Origin: Flavobacteriales bacterium
GTDB lineage: Bacteria > Bacteroidota > Bacteroidia > Flavobacteriales > UBA1820
NCBI GenBank assembly: GCA_017620815.1
Contig: JAGAUI010000031.1
Span: 1-34,895 of the forward strand
DNA: 34,895 bases
Direction: 5' to 3'
Notes under the pieces: generated by a model
What the model was told of the DNA's origin: nothing
The model's input: the letters and a program-made list of their open reading frames with translations, nothing else
The model's database searches: none
In this document: positions 8,148-16,073 of the stretch, in pieces
Numbering within the stretch: the first letter of the stretch is position 1
How the letters are laid out: every line of letters begins with the position of its first letter
Position numbers and translations under genes: made by a program

Positions 8148-8999
8148 ATGAATATAGAGATAAATAAGGAAAAATGTCGCGTATGTGGCTCTTGTGAGGC
8201 TATATGTCCTTCGCGGGTGTTTAAGAAGGAAGATGGAAAAATGAGAGTACATCATATCCATGCGTGTATAGAGTGTGGGCATTGTTTGGCGGTATGCCAC
8301 GATGAGGCTATAATCCATAGTTCTTTCCCTCCATCCAAACTACACAAGATAGATAAAGAAAAATTGCCTTCGGCAGAATCTGTGTTGGAACTATGTCGTT
8401 CTCGCCGTTCAAACCGTGCATTCTCTGCGCGCAGTGTGCCTCGTGAAATGCTAGATAAGATACTCTCTGCAGCCCACACCGCACCTACTGCCTCCAATGC
8501 TCAAGGGGTGGAATACACTGTGATTACCTCAAGAGAACATCTGGAATTTATACGCCGTCATACTATAAAAGGATATGAGAAGATGTATCGTATGCTTGCT
8601 ATGCCTGTGGTAAAGCAGTTAGTAAAAATTTTTGCTCCCAAGACTTATTATATGCGTAAAAAGATAAAACGCGTAATTAAAGAAGATAAAAAGGGAAGAG
8701 ATATAGTATTGAGAGGAGCAACAGCGGTATTGCTTATTCATACGCCAAGAGATAGTAGATTTGGTCGTGATGATGCCAATCTAGCATATCAGAATGCGTC
8801 GTTAATGGCCGAATCATTGGGCGTGAGTCAGTTTTACGGAGGATTTATATGCAGTGTGGTGCGTCGCGATAAAAAACGTACTCTAGAAAAACATTTCGGT
8901 ATAGAAGGTTCTGTGCAAGCAGTGATGGCTCTAGGTATGCCGTCGGTTAAATTTCATAGCTACATAGACAGAAAAGAGCTAAAAGTTAAATTTTTCTAA
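8148..8999 (+). CDS. Nitroreductase with N-terminal 2x[4Fe-4S] ferredoxin domain
   Basis: The protein has 283 residues from ATG 8148. An in-frame GTG at 8112 lies inside the terminator hairpin and is rejected. Two complete cluster motifs are present: C10-C13-C16-C20 (followed by P) and C40-C43-C46-C50. After a short linker comes a nitroreductase domain (about 75-283), which opens with the FMN-binding pattern CRSRRSNRAF and contains APTASNAQ. Such fusions are thought to pass electrons from ferredoxin clusters to FMN and then to a nitro, quinone or other acceptor; they occur often in anaerobes. It is cytoplasmic, with no signal peptide. There is no space for its own promoter after the hairpin, so expression probably depends on read-through. 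The substrate is unknown. Confidence 0.88.
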   Translation: MNIEINKEKCRVCGSCEAICPSRVFKKEDGKMRVHHIHACIECGHCLAVCHDEAIIHSSFPPSKLHKIDKEKLPSAESVLELCRSRRSNRAFSARSVPREMLDKILSAAHTAPTASNAQGVEYTVITSREHLEFIRRHTIKGYEKMYRMLAMPVVKQLVKIFAPKTYYMRKKIKRVIKEDKKGRDIVLRGATAVLLIHTPRDSRFGRDDANLAYQNASLMAESLGVSQFYGGFICSVVRRDKKRTLEKHFGIEGSVQAVMALGMPSVKFHSYIDRKELKVKFF

Positions 9000-9012
9000 T
9001 CTTCTATAATTG

Positions 9013-9057
9013 TTCACAAAAAAAGCGGCAGCCTACGGCTGCCGCTTTTTTTGTGAA
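9013..9057. terminator. Bidirectional terminator, 21-bp perfect palindrome arms
   Basis: The left arm (9013-9033) and right arm (9037-9057) pair over 21 bp around the loop TAC. The core is GCGGCAGCC/GGCTGCCGC, flanked by A7/T7 and then by TTCAC/GTGAA. It sits between the convergent nitroreductase and pepD genes and can end transcription in both directions. Confidence 0.92.
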
Positions 9058-9093
9058 TGTTCCCTGTGTTTTATCTACAGAGGTTAATGTTCA

Positions 9094-10554
9094 TTATTTA
9101 AAGCTTTTGAGGATTTCCTGAAGGAAGTTATAGAAACGACCTACAGTGTCTATCTTCACAGCTTCGTCTGGAGAGTGAGGGAATACAATAGTAGGACCAA
9201 ATGATACCATATCCATACCTTCTGGGAATTTGGCACCTATCACACCACATTCCAGACCTGCGTGGCAAGCTCCTACGTGTGGGTCTTTGCCATATATCTG
9301 TTTGTATTTGTCTATCATCTTGAGAAGAACAGGAGATTTAGGATTTGGCATCCAACCAGAATATCCACCTGTCTGGTCTATCTCACAACCTGCTAGTTCT
9401 AGTGTAGAACGTATGCCGTTGGCCATTTCCATCTTGGAAGAGTCGATAGATGAACGAGTGAGGAATGAAACAGAGAATTTACCATCTACAGCCTCTATAC
9501 GAGCCATATTTGATGAAGTATCTACTAGGCCTTCTACATCTGGGCTCATGCGGAATACGCCGTTAGGCATAGCAGAAAGAGCATTGGTGATGTTCACTTG
9601 CACAGCAAATGGCATTACTTTTTCAGGAGTAGCTATATCTTCTATAACTACTTCAAGACCTGCATCGGTAGTCTGGTATTCTTTCTTGATGTCTGCAACT
9701 AGAGTATCAAGGTAATTTTTGTATTCGGCGATTTTACCTGCTGGGATAGCTAGAGTAGCACTTGCCTCGCGAGGGATAGCGTTACGCAATGAGCCACCAG
9801 CTAGTGTTGCCACGCGAGCGTCATATACTTTACCTGCTGGCCCCCAGATAAGACGGTTAAGGACTTTGTTGGCATTGGCACGACCTAGGATGATGTCCAT
9901 ACCAGAGTGTCCGCCTTTAAGACCTTTGACTGTGATAGAAAGACCTACGCAGCCTTCTGGTACAGCTTCTTCTGTGTATGCTAGACGACCTGTAGTGTCT
10001 ATACCACCAGCACAACCTATGCACAATTCGTTTTCATCTTCTGTGTCTAGGTTAAGAAGGATACGGCCGTTGAGCATTTCTCCTTTAAGAGCAAATGCAC
10101 CAGTCATACCAGTTTCTTCGTCAACGGTAATAAGAACTTCTATGGCAGGATGTTCTACAGCTGGGTCTGTTATTATAGCCAATGCTGTACATACGCCTAT
10201 ACCGTTATCGGCACCTAGAGTAGTTCCTTTGGCACGTACCCATTCGCCGTCTATGTAGCTCTGTATGCCGTCTTTATCCCAATCAAATACTGTGTCGTTA
10301 TTTTTCTGATGAACCATATCCATATGGCCTTGTAGCACTATGATAGGGGCATTTTCATAACCGGGTGTAGCAGGCACAGAAAAGACGATGTTTCCTATTT
10401 CATCTATTCTGGTGTCTAGGTTGTGTTTTTTACCAAATTCTTTAAGGAATTCTATCACTTGTGCTTCTTTTTTGGAGCCACGAGGAACGGCATTGAGGTC
10501 TTCAAAGTAGTTCCAAATGATTTGTGGTTCTAGCTCACGAACGGTTTTACTCAT
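9094..10554 (-). CDS. pepD: Aminoacyl-histidine dipeptidase (M20 family)
   Basis: This 486-residue cytosolic zinc exopeptidase cleaves Xaa-His and other dipeptides. The metal and catalytic residues of the M20 family are visible: QGHMDMVH (H77, D79), LGADNGIG (D116), VDEETGMTG (the E146/E147 pair) and, near the C-terminus, ACHAGLECG and FGPTIVFPHSPDE. The insert with GHSGMDI marks the lid/dimerisation domain. The length fits bacterial PepD. It stands alone, convergent with the nitroreductase gene and divergent from the tRNA pair. The only -7-like box upstream is an imperfect TACATTTA (10607-10614, minus strand). Confidence 0.95.
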   Translation of the reverse strand: MSKTVRELEPQIIWNYFEDLNAVPRGSKKEAQVIEFLKEFGKKHNLDTRIDEIGNIVFSVPATPGYENAPIIVLQGHMDMVHQKNNDTVFDWDKDGIQSYIDGEWVRAKGTTLGADNGIGVCTALAIITDPAVEHPAIEVLITVDEETGMTGAFALKGEMLNGRILLNLDTEDENELCIGCAGGIDTTGRLAYTEEAVPEGCVGLSITVKGLKGGHSGMDIILGRANANKVLNRLIWGPAGKVYDARVATLAGGSLRNAIPREASATLAIPAGKIAEYKNYLDTLVADIKKEYQTTDAGLEVVIEDIATPEKVMPFAVQVNITNALSAMPNGVFRMSPDVEGLVDTSSNMARIEAVDGKFSVSFLTRSSIDSSKMEMANGIRSTLELAGCEIDQTGGYSGWMPNPKSPVLLKMIDKYKQIYGKDPHVGACHAGLECGVIGAKFPEGMDMVSFGPTIVFPHSPDEAVKIDTVGRFYNFLQEILKSFK

Positions 10555-10695
10555 AATAGTATCGGTTTATTTTAATGGTTTATACTTTTAATTCAATTTG
10601 AGAGGGTAAATGTAGAGTTTTTATTTGGAAATAACACGTGTAAGGGGTTAAAATTTTGCAAAATGAAAAAAAAGAAAAAATTTTTATTGAAGGTG

Positions 10696-10726
10696 CTTGC
10701 AGAAATAAAAAATTGGCGTATATTTG
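10696..10726 (+). promoter_or_regulatory. Promoter of the tRNA-Tyr/tRNA-Gly unit
   Basis: CTTG (10696-10699) lies 19 bases before TATATTTG (10719-10726). The second element matches the -7 box fully, and the spacing matches the Bacteroidetes -33/-7 promoter. The tRNA starts about 31 bases further on. Confidence 0.65.
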
Positions 10727-10757
10727 CACTCGCAATGCGGTAGTAACCGTGTTACGG

Positions 10758-10840
10758 GGGCGAATACCAGAGTGGCCAAATGGGGCAGACTGTAAATCTG
10801 TTGTCTTTCGACTTCGGTGGTTCGAATCCATCTTCGCCCA
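10758..10840 (+). tRNA. tRNA-Tyr (GTA)
   Basis: Acceptor arms GGGCGAA (10758-10764) and TTCGCCC (10833-10839) pair, and the discriminator is A10840. The anticodon stem GCAGA/TCTGT closes the loop CTGTAAA, which gives anticodon GTA. A long variable arm is present, as expected for bacterial tRNA-Tyr, and the T-arm GGTGG-TTCGAAT-CCATC is intact. CCA is not encoded. Confidence 0.95.
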
Positions 10841-10855
10841 CAGACTTTCTACCAA

Positions 10856-10928
10856 GCGGAAGTAGCTCAGTTGGTAGAGCGTCAGCCTTCCAAGCTGAAT
10901 GTCGCGAGTTCGAACCTCGTCTTCCGCT
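10856..10928 (+). tRNA. tRNA-Gly (TCC)
   Basis: Acceptor arms GCGGAAG (10856-10862) and CTTCCGC (10921-10927) pair, with U as discriminator, which is usual for bacterial tRNA-Gly. The anticodon stem TCAGC/GCTGA closes CTTCCAA, which gives TCC. The T-loop TTCGAAC is canonical. It lies 15 bases after tRNA-Tyr, in the same transcript. CCA is not encoded. Confidence 0.96.
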
Positions 10929-10937
10929 CAAAACGAT

Positions 10938-10962
10938 GCCCGAGTGATGCTCGGGCTTTTTT
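10938..10962 (+). terminator. Terminator of the tRNA unit
   Basis: The stem GCCCGAG (10938-10944)/CTCGGGC (10950-10956) has loop TGATG and is followed at once by six T. It is a textbook intrinsic terminator 9 bases after tRNA-Gly. Confidence 0.92.
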
Positions 10963-11010
10963 ATTTTAAATTTTTTTGTGGTGCTGGGGTGGGAGGTGTG
11001 TAAAAAATGT

Positions 11011-11018
11011 TAGTTTTG
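11011..11018 (+). promoter_or_regulatory. -7 box upstream of the small TPR-like gene
   Basis: TAGTTTTG is a full TAnnTTTG match, 26 bases before the start codon. No -33 partner is evident. Confidence 0.45.
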
Positions 11019-11044
11019 TAAATTAAAAATAGCATAGTAAAGTG

Positions 11045-11599
11045 ATGAAGAAATTTTTCAAATGGTTGTTTATATCTGTAGCGTTACTCGTAGCATTGGC
11101 AGGCATTAGATGGGCAGTGGCGAGTGATGAGGAGCGTTCTATGATAAATGATATGAAGGCATATGTGGTGTATATGTATGAAGGTTTAAGGCATTCGATA
11201 GATAGTTCATATGTTATGGATTATAGTCGTGTACATCATTATATAGACCGTGCAATAGAACTATCTCCTGGCAGGGAAAACGCATATTACAGCAAAGCTC
11301 TTTATTATAATATGGAAGATGGTGATAACAGCCGTTCGGTAGGTGTCTATAAGGCGATGTGTTATAAGGGTGTGGATGTACCATATAGTACCTATATGAC
11401 AGCCGATGCTTATGATGGACTGGGGAGATATGAAGAAGCTATGCTATATTATAAAATGGCAGGTAAATCATATGGCGAATATCTGGATACGGCTAGGGTA
11501 GATACTACGTTTGCTTACTCGCAGGCACGGTCTATAAAAAAGCTTATAAATGAAAGACTGCTATACATAGATAGTGTGAGCGTAGAACTAAAACAATAG
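11045..11599 (+). CDS. Small membrane-anchored TPR-like protein
   Basis: The protein has 184 residues from ATG 11045; an in-frame GTG three bases earlier is the alternative start. Residues 6-24 form one hydrophobic segment after KKFFK, which suggests a signal anchor or signal peptide. The body contains two helix-pair repeats resembling TPR units: IDRAIELSPGRENAYYSKALY at about 70-90 and YDGLGRYEEAMLYYKMAG at about 124-141. I do not recognise a specific family. It is monocistronic, between the tRNA terminator and the convergent pckA gene. A scaffold role outside the cytoplasm is only an inference. Confidence 0.7.
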   Translation: MKKFFKWLFISVALLVALAGIRWAVASDEERSMINDMKAYVVYMYEGLRHSIDSSYVMDYSRVHHYIDRAIELSPGRENAYYSKALYYNMEDGDNSRSVGVYKAMCYKGVDVPYSTYMTADAYDGLGRYEEAMLYYKMAGKSYGEYLDTARVDTTFAYSQARSIKKLINERLLYIDSVSVELKQ

Positions 11600-11628
11600 G
11601 TCGTAGGGATAAATAGAGGACATAAAAA

Positions 11629-11653
11629 ATGCGGGGCGTTTTACGCCCCGCAT
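11629..11653 (-). terminator. Terminator of pckA
   Basis: A perfect 11-bp stem (ATGCGGGGCGT, 11629-11639, with its complement at 11643-11653) closes loop TTT. A run of six A precedes it on the plus strand, which becomes a T-run after the hairpin on the minus strand. This fits the end of pckA. It may also stop the plus-strand TPR-like gene weakly. Confidence 0.88.
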
Positions 11654-11676
11654 CTTTATATACGAGTAAATCTTTA

Positions 11677-13278
11677 TTACAACTGAGGACCAGCAGCAAC
11701 CAAAGCTTTACCTTCTGCGTTGTCTGTGTATTTATCAAAGTTCTTGATGAAACGTCCAGCCAAATCTTTTGCTTTTTCTTCCCATACAGATGCATCTGCA
11801 TATGTGTCGCGTGGGTCAAGGATAGCTGGGTCAACACCTGGAAGAGCTGTAGGAACCTTGAAGTCAAACATAGGTATCATCTTAGTTTCGGCCTTGTCGA
11901 TAGAACCGTCAAGGATAGCGTCTATGATACCACGAGTGTCTTTGATAGAGATACGTTTACCTGTACCATTCCAACCTGTGTTAACTAGGTATGCAGTAGC
12001 GCCAGATTTCTCCATCTTCTTAACTAGCTCTTCAGCATATTTTGTAGGGTGAAGAGAAAGGAACGCTGCACCAAAGCAAGCAGAGAATGTAGGAGTAGGT
12101 TCTGTGATACCACGTTCTGTACCAGCCAATTTTGCTGTGAAACCAGACAAGAAGTAGTATTTAGTCTGTTCTGGAGTCAAGATAGATACTGGAGGAAGTA
12201 CTCCAAATGCATCGGCAGAAAGGAAGATAACTTTCTTGGCAGCTGGAGCTTTTGAACCTGGCTGTATGTTGTTGATGTGGTGGATAGGATAAGAAACACG
12301 AGTGTTTTCTGTAACAGATTTATCTGCAAAATCTATCTTACCATTTTCATCTACTGTAACGTTTTCTAGAAGAGCGTCACGGCGTATAGCGTTGTAGATG
12401 TCTGGTTCAGATTCTTTATCTAGGTTGATGACTTTTGCGTAGCAACCACCTTCAAAGTTAAATACGCCTTCGTCATCCCAACCGTGTTCGTCATCACCTA
12501 TAAGCTGACGTTTTGGGTCAGTAGAAAGAGTAGTTTTACCTGTTCCTGAAAGACCAAAGAAGATAGCTGTTTCGCCTTTTTCATTGGTGTTGGCAGAACA
12601 GTGCATAGAAGCCATACCCTGTAGAGGAAGAAGATAGTTCATGATAGAGAACATACCTTTTTTCATCTCACCACCATACCAAGTGTTGATGATAACCTGT
12701 TCGCGAGAAGTAAGGTTGAATACAACGGCAGTATCTGAATTAAGTCCTAGTTCTTTGTAGTTTTCTACGCGAGCTTTAGAAGCGTTGTAAACAACGAAAT
12801 CTGGTTCGCCATAAGCAGCCAATTCTTCTTCTGTAGGACGGATGAACATATTTTTAACAAAGTGTGCCTGCCATGCTACCTCTACTATGAAACGGATTTT
12901 AAGGCGAGAGTTTTCGTTGGCACCGCAGAATGTATCTACTACATATAGGTCTTTGTCTGAAAGTTCTTTAACGGCTAGGTCTTTAAGAACTTTCCATGTT
13001 TCTTCAGTTACAGGTTTGTTGTCGTTTTTGTAGTGTTCAGAAGTCCACCATACAGTGTCTTTTGATGTTTCATCCATCACAAAGAATTTGTCTTTAGGTG
13101 AACGACCTGTGTAAACACCTGTCATAACGTTTACTGCACCTAGTTCAGTTTCCTGACCTTTTTCGTAACCTTGAAGAGCAGGGTTGATTTCGTCTTTGAA
13201 AAGTTGTTCGTATGAAGGGTTGTGATATACGTTTTTCACACCCTTGATACCATACTTAGATAGGTCCAAATTTGCCAT
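11677..13278 (-). CDS. pckA: Phosphoenolpyruvate carboxykinase (ATP)
   Basis: This 533-residue enzyme interconverts oxaloacetate plus ATP with PEP, CO2 and ADP. In fermentative Bacteroidetes it mainly fixes CO2 onto PEP towards fumarate and succinate. The ATP-type signature is complete: GRSPKDKF (58-65), [10 protein letters not shown] (201-210), the P-loop GLSGTGKTT (242-250) and the metal site IGDDEHGW with D262/D263. A C-terminal segment with IKDTRGI follows. The length is standard. The start at 13278 gives the usual short N-terminus ([10 protein letters not shown]). It is monocistronic, and no perfect -7 box is found in its 208-base upstream gap. Ile codons here include more ATC than in neighbouring genes, as expected of a highly expressed gene. 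Confidence 0.97.
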   Translation of the reverse strand: MANLDLSKYGIKGVKNVYHNPSYEQLFKDEINPALQGYEKGQETELGAVNVMTGVYTGRSPKDKFFVMDETSKDTVWWTSEHYKNDNKPVTEETWKVLKDLAVKELSDKDLYVVDTFCGANENSRLKIRFIVEVAWQAHFVKNMFIRPTEEELAAYGEPDFVVYNASKARVENYKELGLNSDTAVVFNLTSREQVIINTWYGGEMKKGMFSIMNYLLPLQGMASMHCSANTNEKGETAIFFGLSGTGKTTLSTDPKRQLIGDDEHGWDDEGVFNFEGGCYAKVINLDKESEPDIYNAIRRDALLENVTVDENGKIDFADKSVTENTRVSYPIHHINNIQPGSKAPAAKKVIFLSADAFGVLPPVSILTPEQTKYYFLSGFTAKLAGTERGITEPTPTFSACFGAAFLSLHPTKYAEELVKKMEKSGATAYLVNTGWNGTGKRISIKDTRGIIDAILDGSIDKAETKMIPMFDFKVPTALPGVDPAILDPRDTYADASVWEEKAKDLAGRFIKNFDKYTDNAEGKALVAAGPQL

Positions 13279-13338
13279 CTTTTGATTTTTGAATTTTAGA
13301 TTGATTAATATTTATGTTTTTCTTTTCTCTTTGATGCT

Positions 13339-13367
13339 CCTAAATGCCTCGTATAGGGGTATTTAGG
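13339..13367. other. Imperfect hairpin in the pckA upstream gap
   Basis: CCTAAAT (13339-13345) pairs with ATTTAGG (13361-13367). The inner part GCCTC/GAGGGGT-like pairs with two G.U wobbles around loop GTATA if read as plus-strand RNA. There is no U-run on either side, so it is not an ordinary terminator. The 13279-13486 gap otherwise shows only AT-rich sequence. Confidence 0.35.
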
Positions 13368-13486
13368 ACTGTTTTATACCCAGTTGTTTGGGACTTGTAA
13401 AGTGATGAAATTTTACGTTTATAAAAAATGATTTTGGTCATATTTTTAGCTTTTTTGCAAGATGGGCTTTACACCATATATGTGTC

Positions 13487-14089
13487 TTATTTTATCTTCA
13501 ATCCAAAGACCTTTTTGTCCTCCAAAAATCCCTCGTAATAGTCGTTTTTTACAGCTTGAAGAGCTGCTTGCGGAGCTCCAGTGAGTATGACATCTCCTAT
13601 TTTAAGTGTGTAGTATCTAGATACATATTCTATGATTTCATCTATGGAGAATAGCATAGAAGATGACACGCCTTTATTTACTGTGATGTCATTTTTACTC
13701 ATAGAGAAATTTATCTTTTCGGTATCTATGATATCGTGTTTATCTATCCACTCTCCTAGTACTACGCTCCCGTCAAATCCTTTGGATAGTTCCCAAGGCA
13801 TGCCTTTTTCCTGTGCCTCTTTCATTATATCTACTGCCGTAAAATCAACCGCTGCTGTGTATGCGTCATAGTATTTGTGGGCAAAACGTGCCGATATGTA
13901 TTTCCCTAGACGACATATTCGCACGGCCAATTCTACCTCTAGGGTTATGTCGTTGGAAAATTCTGGGATAAAAAATGGGTGGTCTTTTGGGAGGATAGCA
14001 CTATCTGGTTTGAGGAATATAAGTGGGGTTTCGGGGCGTGTAACCTCGGGGGATTGTGAGTAGTTTTTACCTACGCATATTATTTTCAT
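13487..14089 (-). CDS. Fumarylacetoacetate hydrolase-family protein
   Basis: This 200-residue protein has the short FAH fold typical of acylpyruvate hydrolase / oxaloacetate decarboxylase (FAHD1-like). The metal ligands are E51 and E53 (LEVELAV) and D82 (VDFTAVD). The conserved Lys is in LSKGFDGS (K103), and the C-terminal glycine turn reads VILTGAPQAA. The usual TARD motif reads TAVD here, so the Arg is replaced. The N-terminus KIICVGKNY matches the family's start. The tsaC gene ends 14 bases upstream, so the two are probably cotranscribed. The substrate (an acylpyruvate, oxaloacetate or another 2-oxo acid) is not determined. Confidence 0.85.
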   Translation of the reverse strand: MKIICVGKNYSQSPEVTRPETPLIFLKPDSAILPKDHPFFIPEFSNDITLEVELAVRICRLGKYISARFAHKYYDAYTAAVDFTAVDIMKEAQEKGMPWELSKGFDGSVVLGEWIDKHDIIDTEKINFSMSKNDITVNKGVSSSMLFSIDEIIEYVSRYYTLKIGDVILTGAPQAALQAVKNDYYEGFLEDKKVFGLKIK

Positions 14090-14103
14090 ATCCTGTATAT
14101 GTT

Positions 14104-14727
14104 TTATATGATTTGAGAAATATCTCCTGCTCCCTCGCGGATTATTTCTGGGTATCCGTCTATCAGTGAGATAACACTAGACGCTACGTTACCGCCATAG
14201 CCTCCGTCTATGACTAGATCTACACATTCATCTACGTTTTCGGCTATAAGCGAAGGGTCGGTAGTGTATTCTATGAGTGTATCACTATCATAAACCGATG
14301 TGGATATGATAGGGTTGCCCAGCAGTCGTACTATTTCTCTAGGGATGCTATTGTCTGGGATACGGATACCTACTGTCTTTTTGCCTTTGAAAAATTTGGG
14401 TAGCGAAGGCCCTGCGGGTAAAATAAATGTGTATGGCCCAGGGAGAACGCGTTTGAGGAGTTTGAAGATAGGGGTGTCTATCTGTCGCACATAGAGTGAA
14501 AGGTTGGATAAATCTGAACAGATGAAAGAAAAACGAGCCTTTTCTGGTTTTACTTTTTTAAGGCGGCATAGTTTTTCTACTGCTTTGTAATTGGTTATAT
14601 CACAACCTAATCCATATACCGTATCGGTAGGATAGACTATAAGCCCTCCGTTTTTTAAGGTATCTACTACCTGTTGAAGGCGGCGAGCATCTGGATTTTC
14701 TGGGTAAATTTTTATGAGTTCTGCCAT
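14104..14727 (-). CDS. tsaC: L-threonylcarbamoyladenylate synthase (YrdC/Sua5 family)
   Basis: This 207-residue protein makes threonylcarbamoyl-AMP from Thr, bicarbonate and ATP for the t6A37 modification of ANN-decoding tRNAs. The YrdC domain spans the protein: GGLIVYPTDTVYGLGCD (about 27-43), the basic KKVKPEKARFSF loop, LPGPYTFIL, and VGIRIPD ending in ISTSVYD. It lacks the extra Sua5 C-terminal domain, so TsaC is the better name. The gene heads a probable two-gene unit with the FAH-family hydrolase. A perfect -7 box sits only 5 bases before the ATG, which suggests a leaderless mRNA. Confidence 0.93.
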   Translation of the reverse strand: MAELIKIYPENPDARRLQQVVDTLKNGGLIVYPTDTVYGLGCDITNYKAVEKLCRLKKVKPEKARFSFICSDLSNLSLYVRQIDTPIFKLLKRVLPGPYTFILPAGPSLPKFFKGKKTVGIRIPDNSIPREIVRLLGNPIISTSVYDSDTLIEYTTDPSLIAENVDECVDLVIDGGYGGNVASSVISLIDGYPEIIREGAGDISQII

Positions 14728-14731
14728 AGGA

Positions 14732-14739
14732 CAAAAGTA
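14732..14739 (-). promoter_or_regulatory. -7 box directly at the tsaC start
   Basis: The minus strand reads TACTTTTG, a full TAnnTTTG match, whose last base is 5 bases from the A of the tsaC ATG (14727). The expected transcription start therefore falls on or next to the start codon. Confidence 0.5.
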
Positions 14740-14812
14740 CGCATATTCTCCAAATGCTGTATACTTTTTGTCTCTCTATTTCTATGTTTTTTAAGTAGGG
14801 AGGATAGATGGT

Positions 14813-16036
14813 CTAGTGTATAAGACGAGCTACAAAACGGTAAAATGCTGCAAAATTGCTTTGCAGTGAGAAATTGGCTCTTTGGCGTTTGACAGCGTTT
14901 ACACTCATTTCCTGCCAATGTTCTTTTATGTGGTCTATGCCACGAGAGAAATCGTCATAATTTACATCCAGAGGCAAAAGAACGCCTGTGTCGTTTGTGA
15001 TGGCTTCGCGAGTTCCTCCAGCATCGGTGCATAGGGGTACTATGCCGTACGCCATAGCTTCCATTACAGAAACGGGTATGCCTTCGCTGCTGCTCAACGA
15101 TATGAATATGTCGTATGCTCCCAGAGCGTATTCGTTGAGGATACGTGAGTTAAGGGTGCGGCCGCGTAGTGTTACGGTCATAGATGGAGGAAGAGAGGAG
15201 GTCTCTTTTTTAAGTAGATTCATGCTCTCTCCATCGCCAAAGTGTGTCCAGTGTACGGGTACATCTGGGTGTTCTGCAGCGTAACGTTTAAGAAACGAAG
15301 CTATAAGTGTAGTGCGTTTAAGAGGAATGACATTTGAACAAGAAACTATGCGTAATTCCTGTGGAGAAAACAGGTGTGTGGTGTGAGGAGCGTCTTCCAC
15401 TCCTATGTACATAGTGCTTATCTTGTGGGAGAATCTAGGGTAGAGTTCCCTCATGTACTGGGCTCCAGCACGTGATACAGAAAGGATGTTGTCTGTGCGG
15501 GAAAGGGCATATTCGCGGGCAGGAAAAAATAGTCCTCGTTCACTGCCGTATATATCAAATCCATGAGCCCGACATATAACAGGTGTATCGGCCAAAGACT
15601 CTATCTCGTCTGTAGCTAGAGCTAGACCTATAAGGGTGTTATCACACCAGTAAGAGTAGAGCAGGTCGGCATCACTATACAGGTGGTGATTTTTTTTGAT
15701 GCAGTAGTATAAAAGATACCCGCGATAGATACCTCCTACAGCATTCTTCCAGTGTCTGAGTGTTCTAGGACGTGGTTTTTCAAACGGTACCATAAGCAGA
15801 TGACGAGAGAAAAAAGTCTTCATCATAGCTTTCATACGTGTGAAAAAAGAAGCCTCTGCCACGTCTTCTACTAGTGTGGCAGACGCTGGCAGAGGTCTTA
15901 TTCCATTGCGTTTGCGGAAAGGGACGACATATATGTCATAGTGTTCTACGGCAGATGATTTAAGTTCTATATCTATAAATGTCTCTTCTGCCCCGTATGG
16001 GTAATAATCTGTAAATAGAAAGATGGTACCCGCCAT
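14813..16036 (-). CDS. GT4-type glycosyltransferase
   Basis: This 407-residue GT-B glycosyltransferase probably transfers a sugar from an NDP-sugar to a surface polysaccharide or lipid-linked acceptor. The N-terminal acceptor domain contains CRAHGFDIYG (H158). The C-terminal donor domain has a first strand with SCSNVIPLKRT (about 232-242), the glycine-containing HFGDGE, and the family EX7E motif SSSEGIPVSVMEAMAYG (E318, E326). No membrane segment is visible. It starts 37 bases after purA ends on the same strand and could be cotranscribed with it. No polysaccharide cluster surrounds it, so donor and acceptor are unknown. Confidence 0.87.
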   Translation of the reverse strand: MAGTIFLFTDYYPYGAEETFIDIELKSSAVEHYDIYVVPFRKRNGIRPLPASATLVEDVAEASFFTRMKAMMKTFFSRHLLMVPFEKPRPRTLRHWKNAVGGIYRGYLLYYCIKKNHHLYSDADLLYSYWCDNTLIGLALATDEIESLADTPVICRAHGFDIYGSERGLFFPAREYALSRTDNILSVSRAGAQYMRELYPRFSHKISTMYIGVEDAPHTTHLFSPQELRIVSCSNVIPLKRTTLIASFLKRYAAEHPDVPVHWTHFGDGESMNLLKKETSSLPPSMTVTLRGRTLNSRILNEYALGAYDIFISLSSSEGIPVSVMEAMAYGIVPLCTDAGGTREAITNDTGVLLPLDVNYDDFSRGIDHIKEHWQEMSVNAVKRQRANFSLQSNFAAFYRFVARLIH

Positions 16037-16073
16037 ATATTGTCGTTTATATCCTTTCTCGTGTGTATAATAA

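Noticed and set aside
10580-10855. Open frame on the minus strand across the tRNA genes (91 residues)
   Set aside because: It is antisense to tRNA-Tyr and contains the well-known false-protein pattern that tRNA complements produce. No promoter or start supports it.
10758-10928. Integration site for a mobile element at the tRNA genes
   Set aside because: No integrase and no repeated tRNA 3' end is seen on either side.
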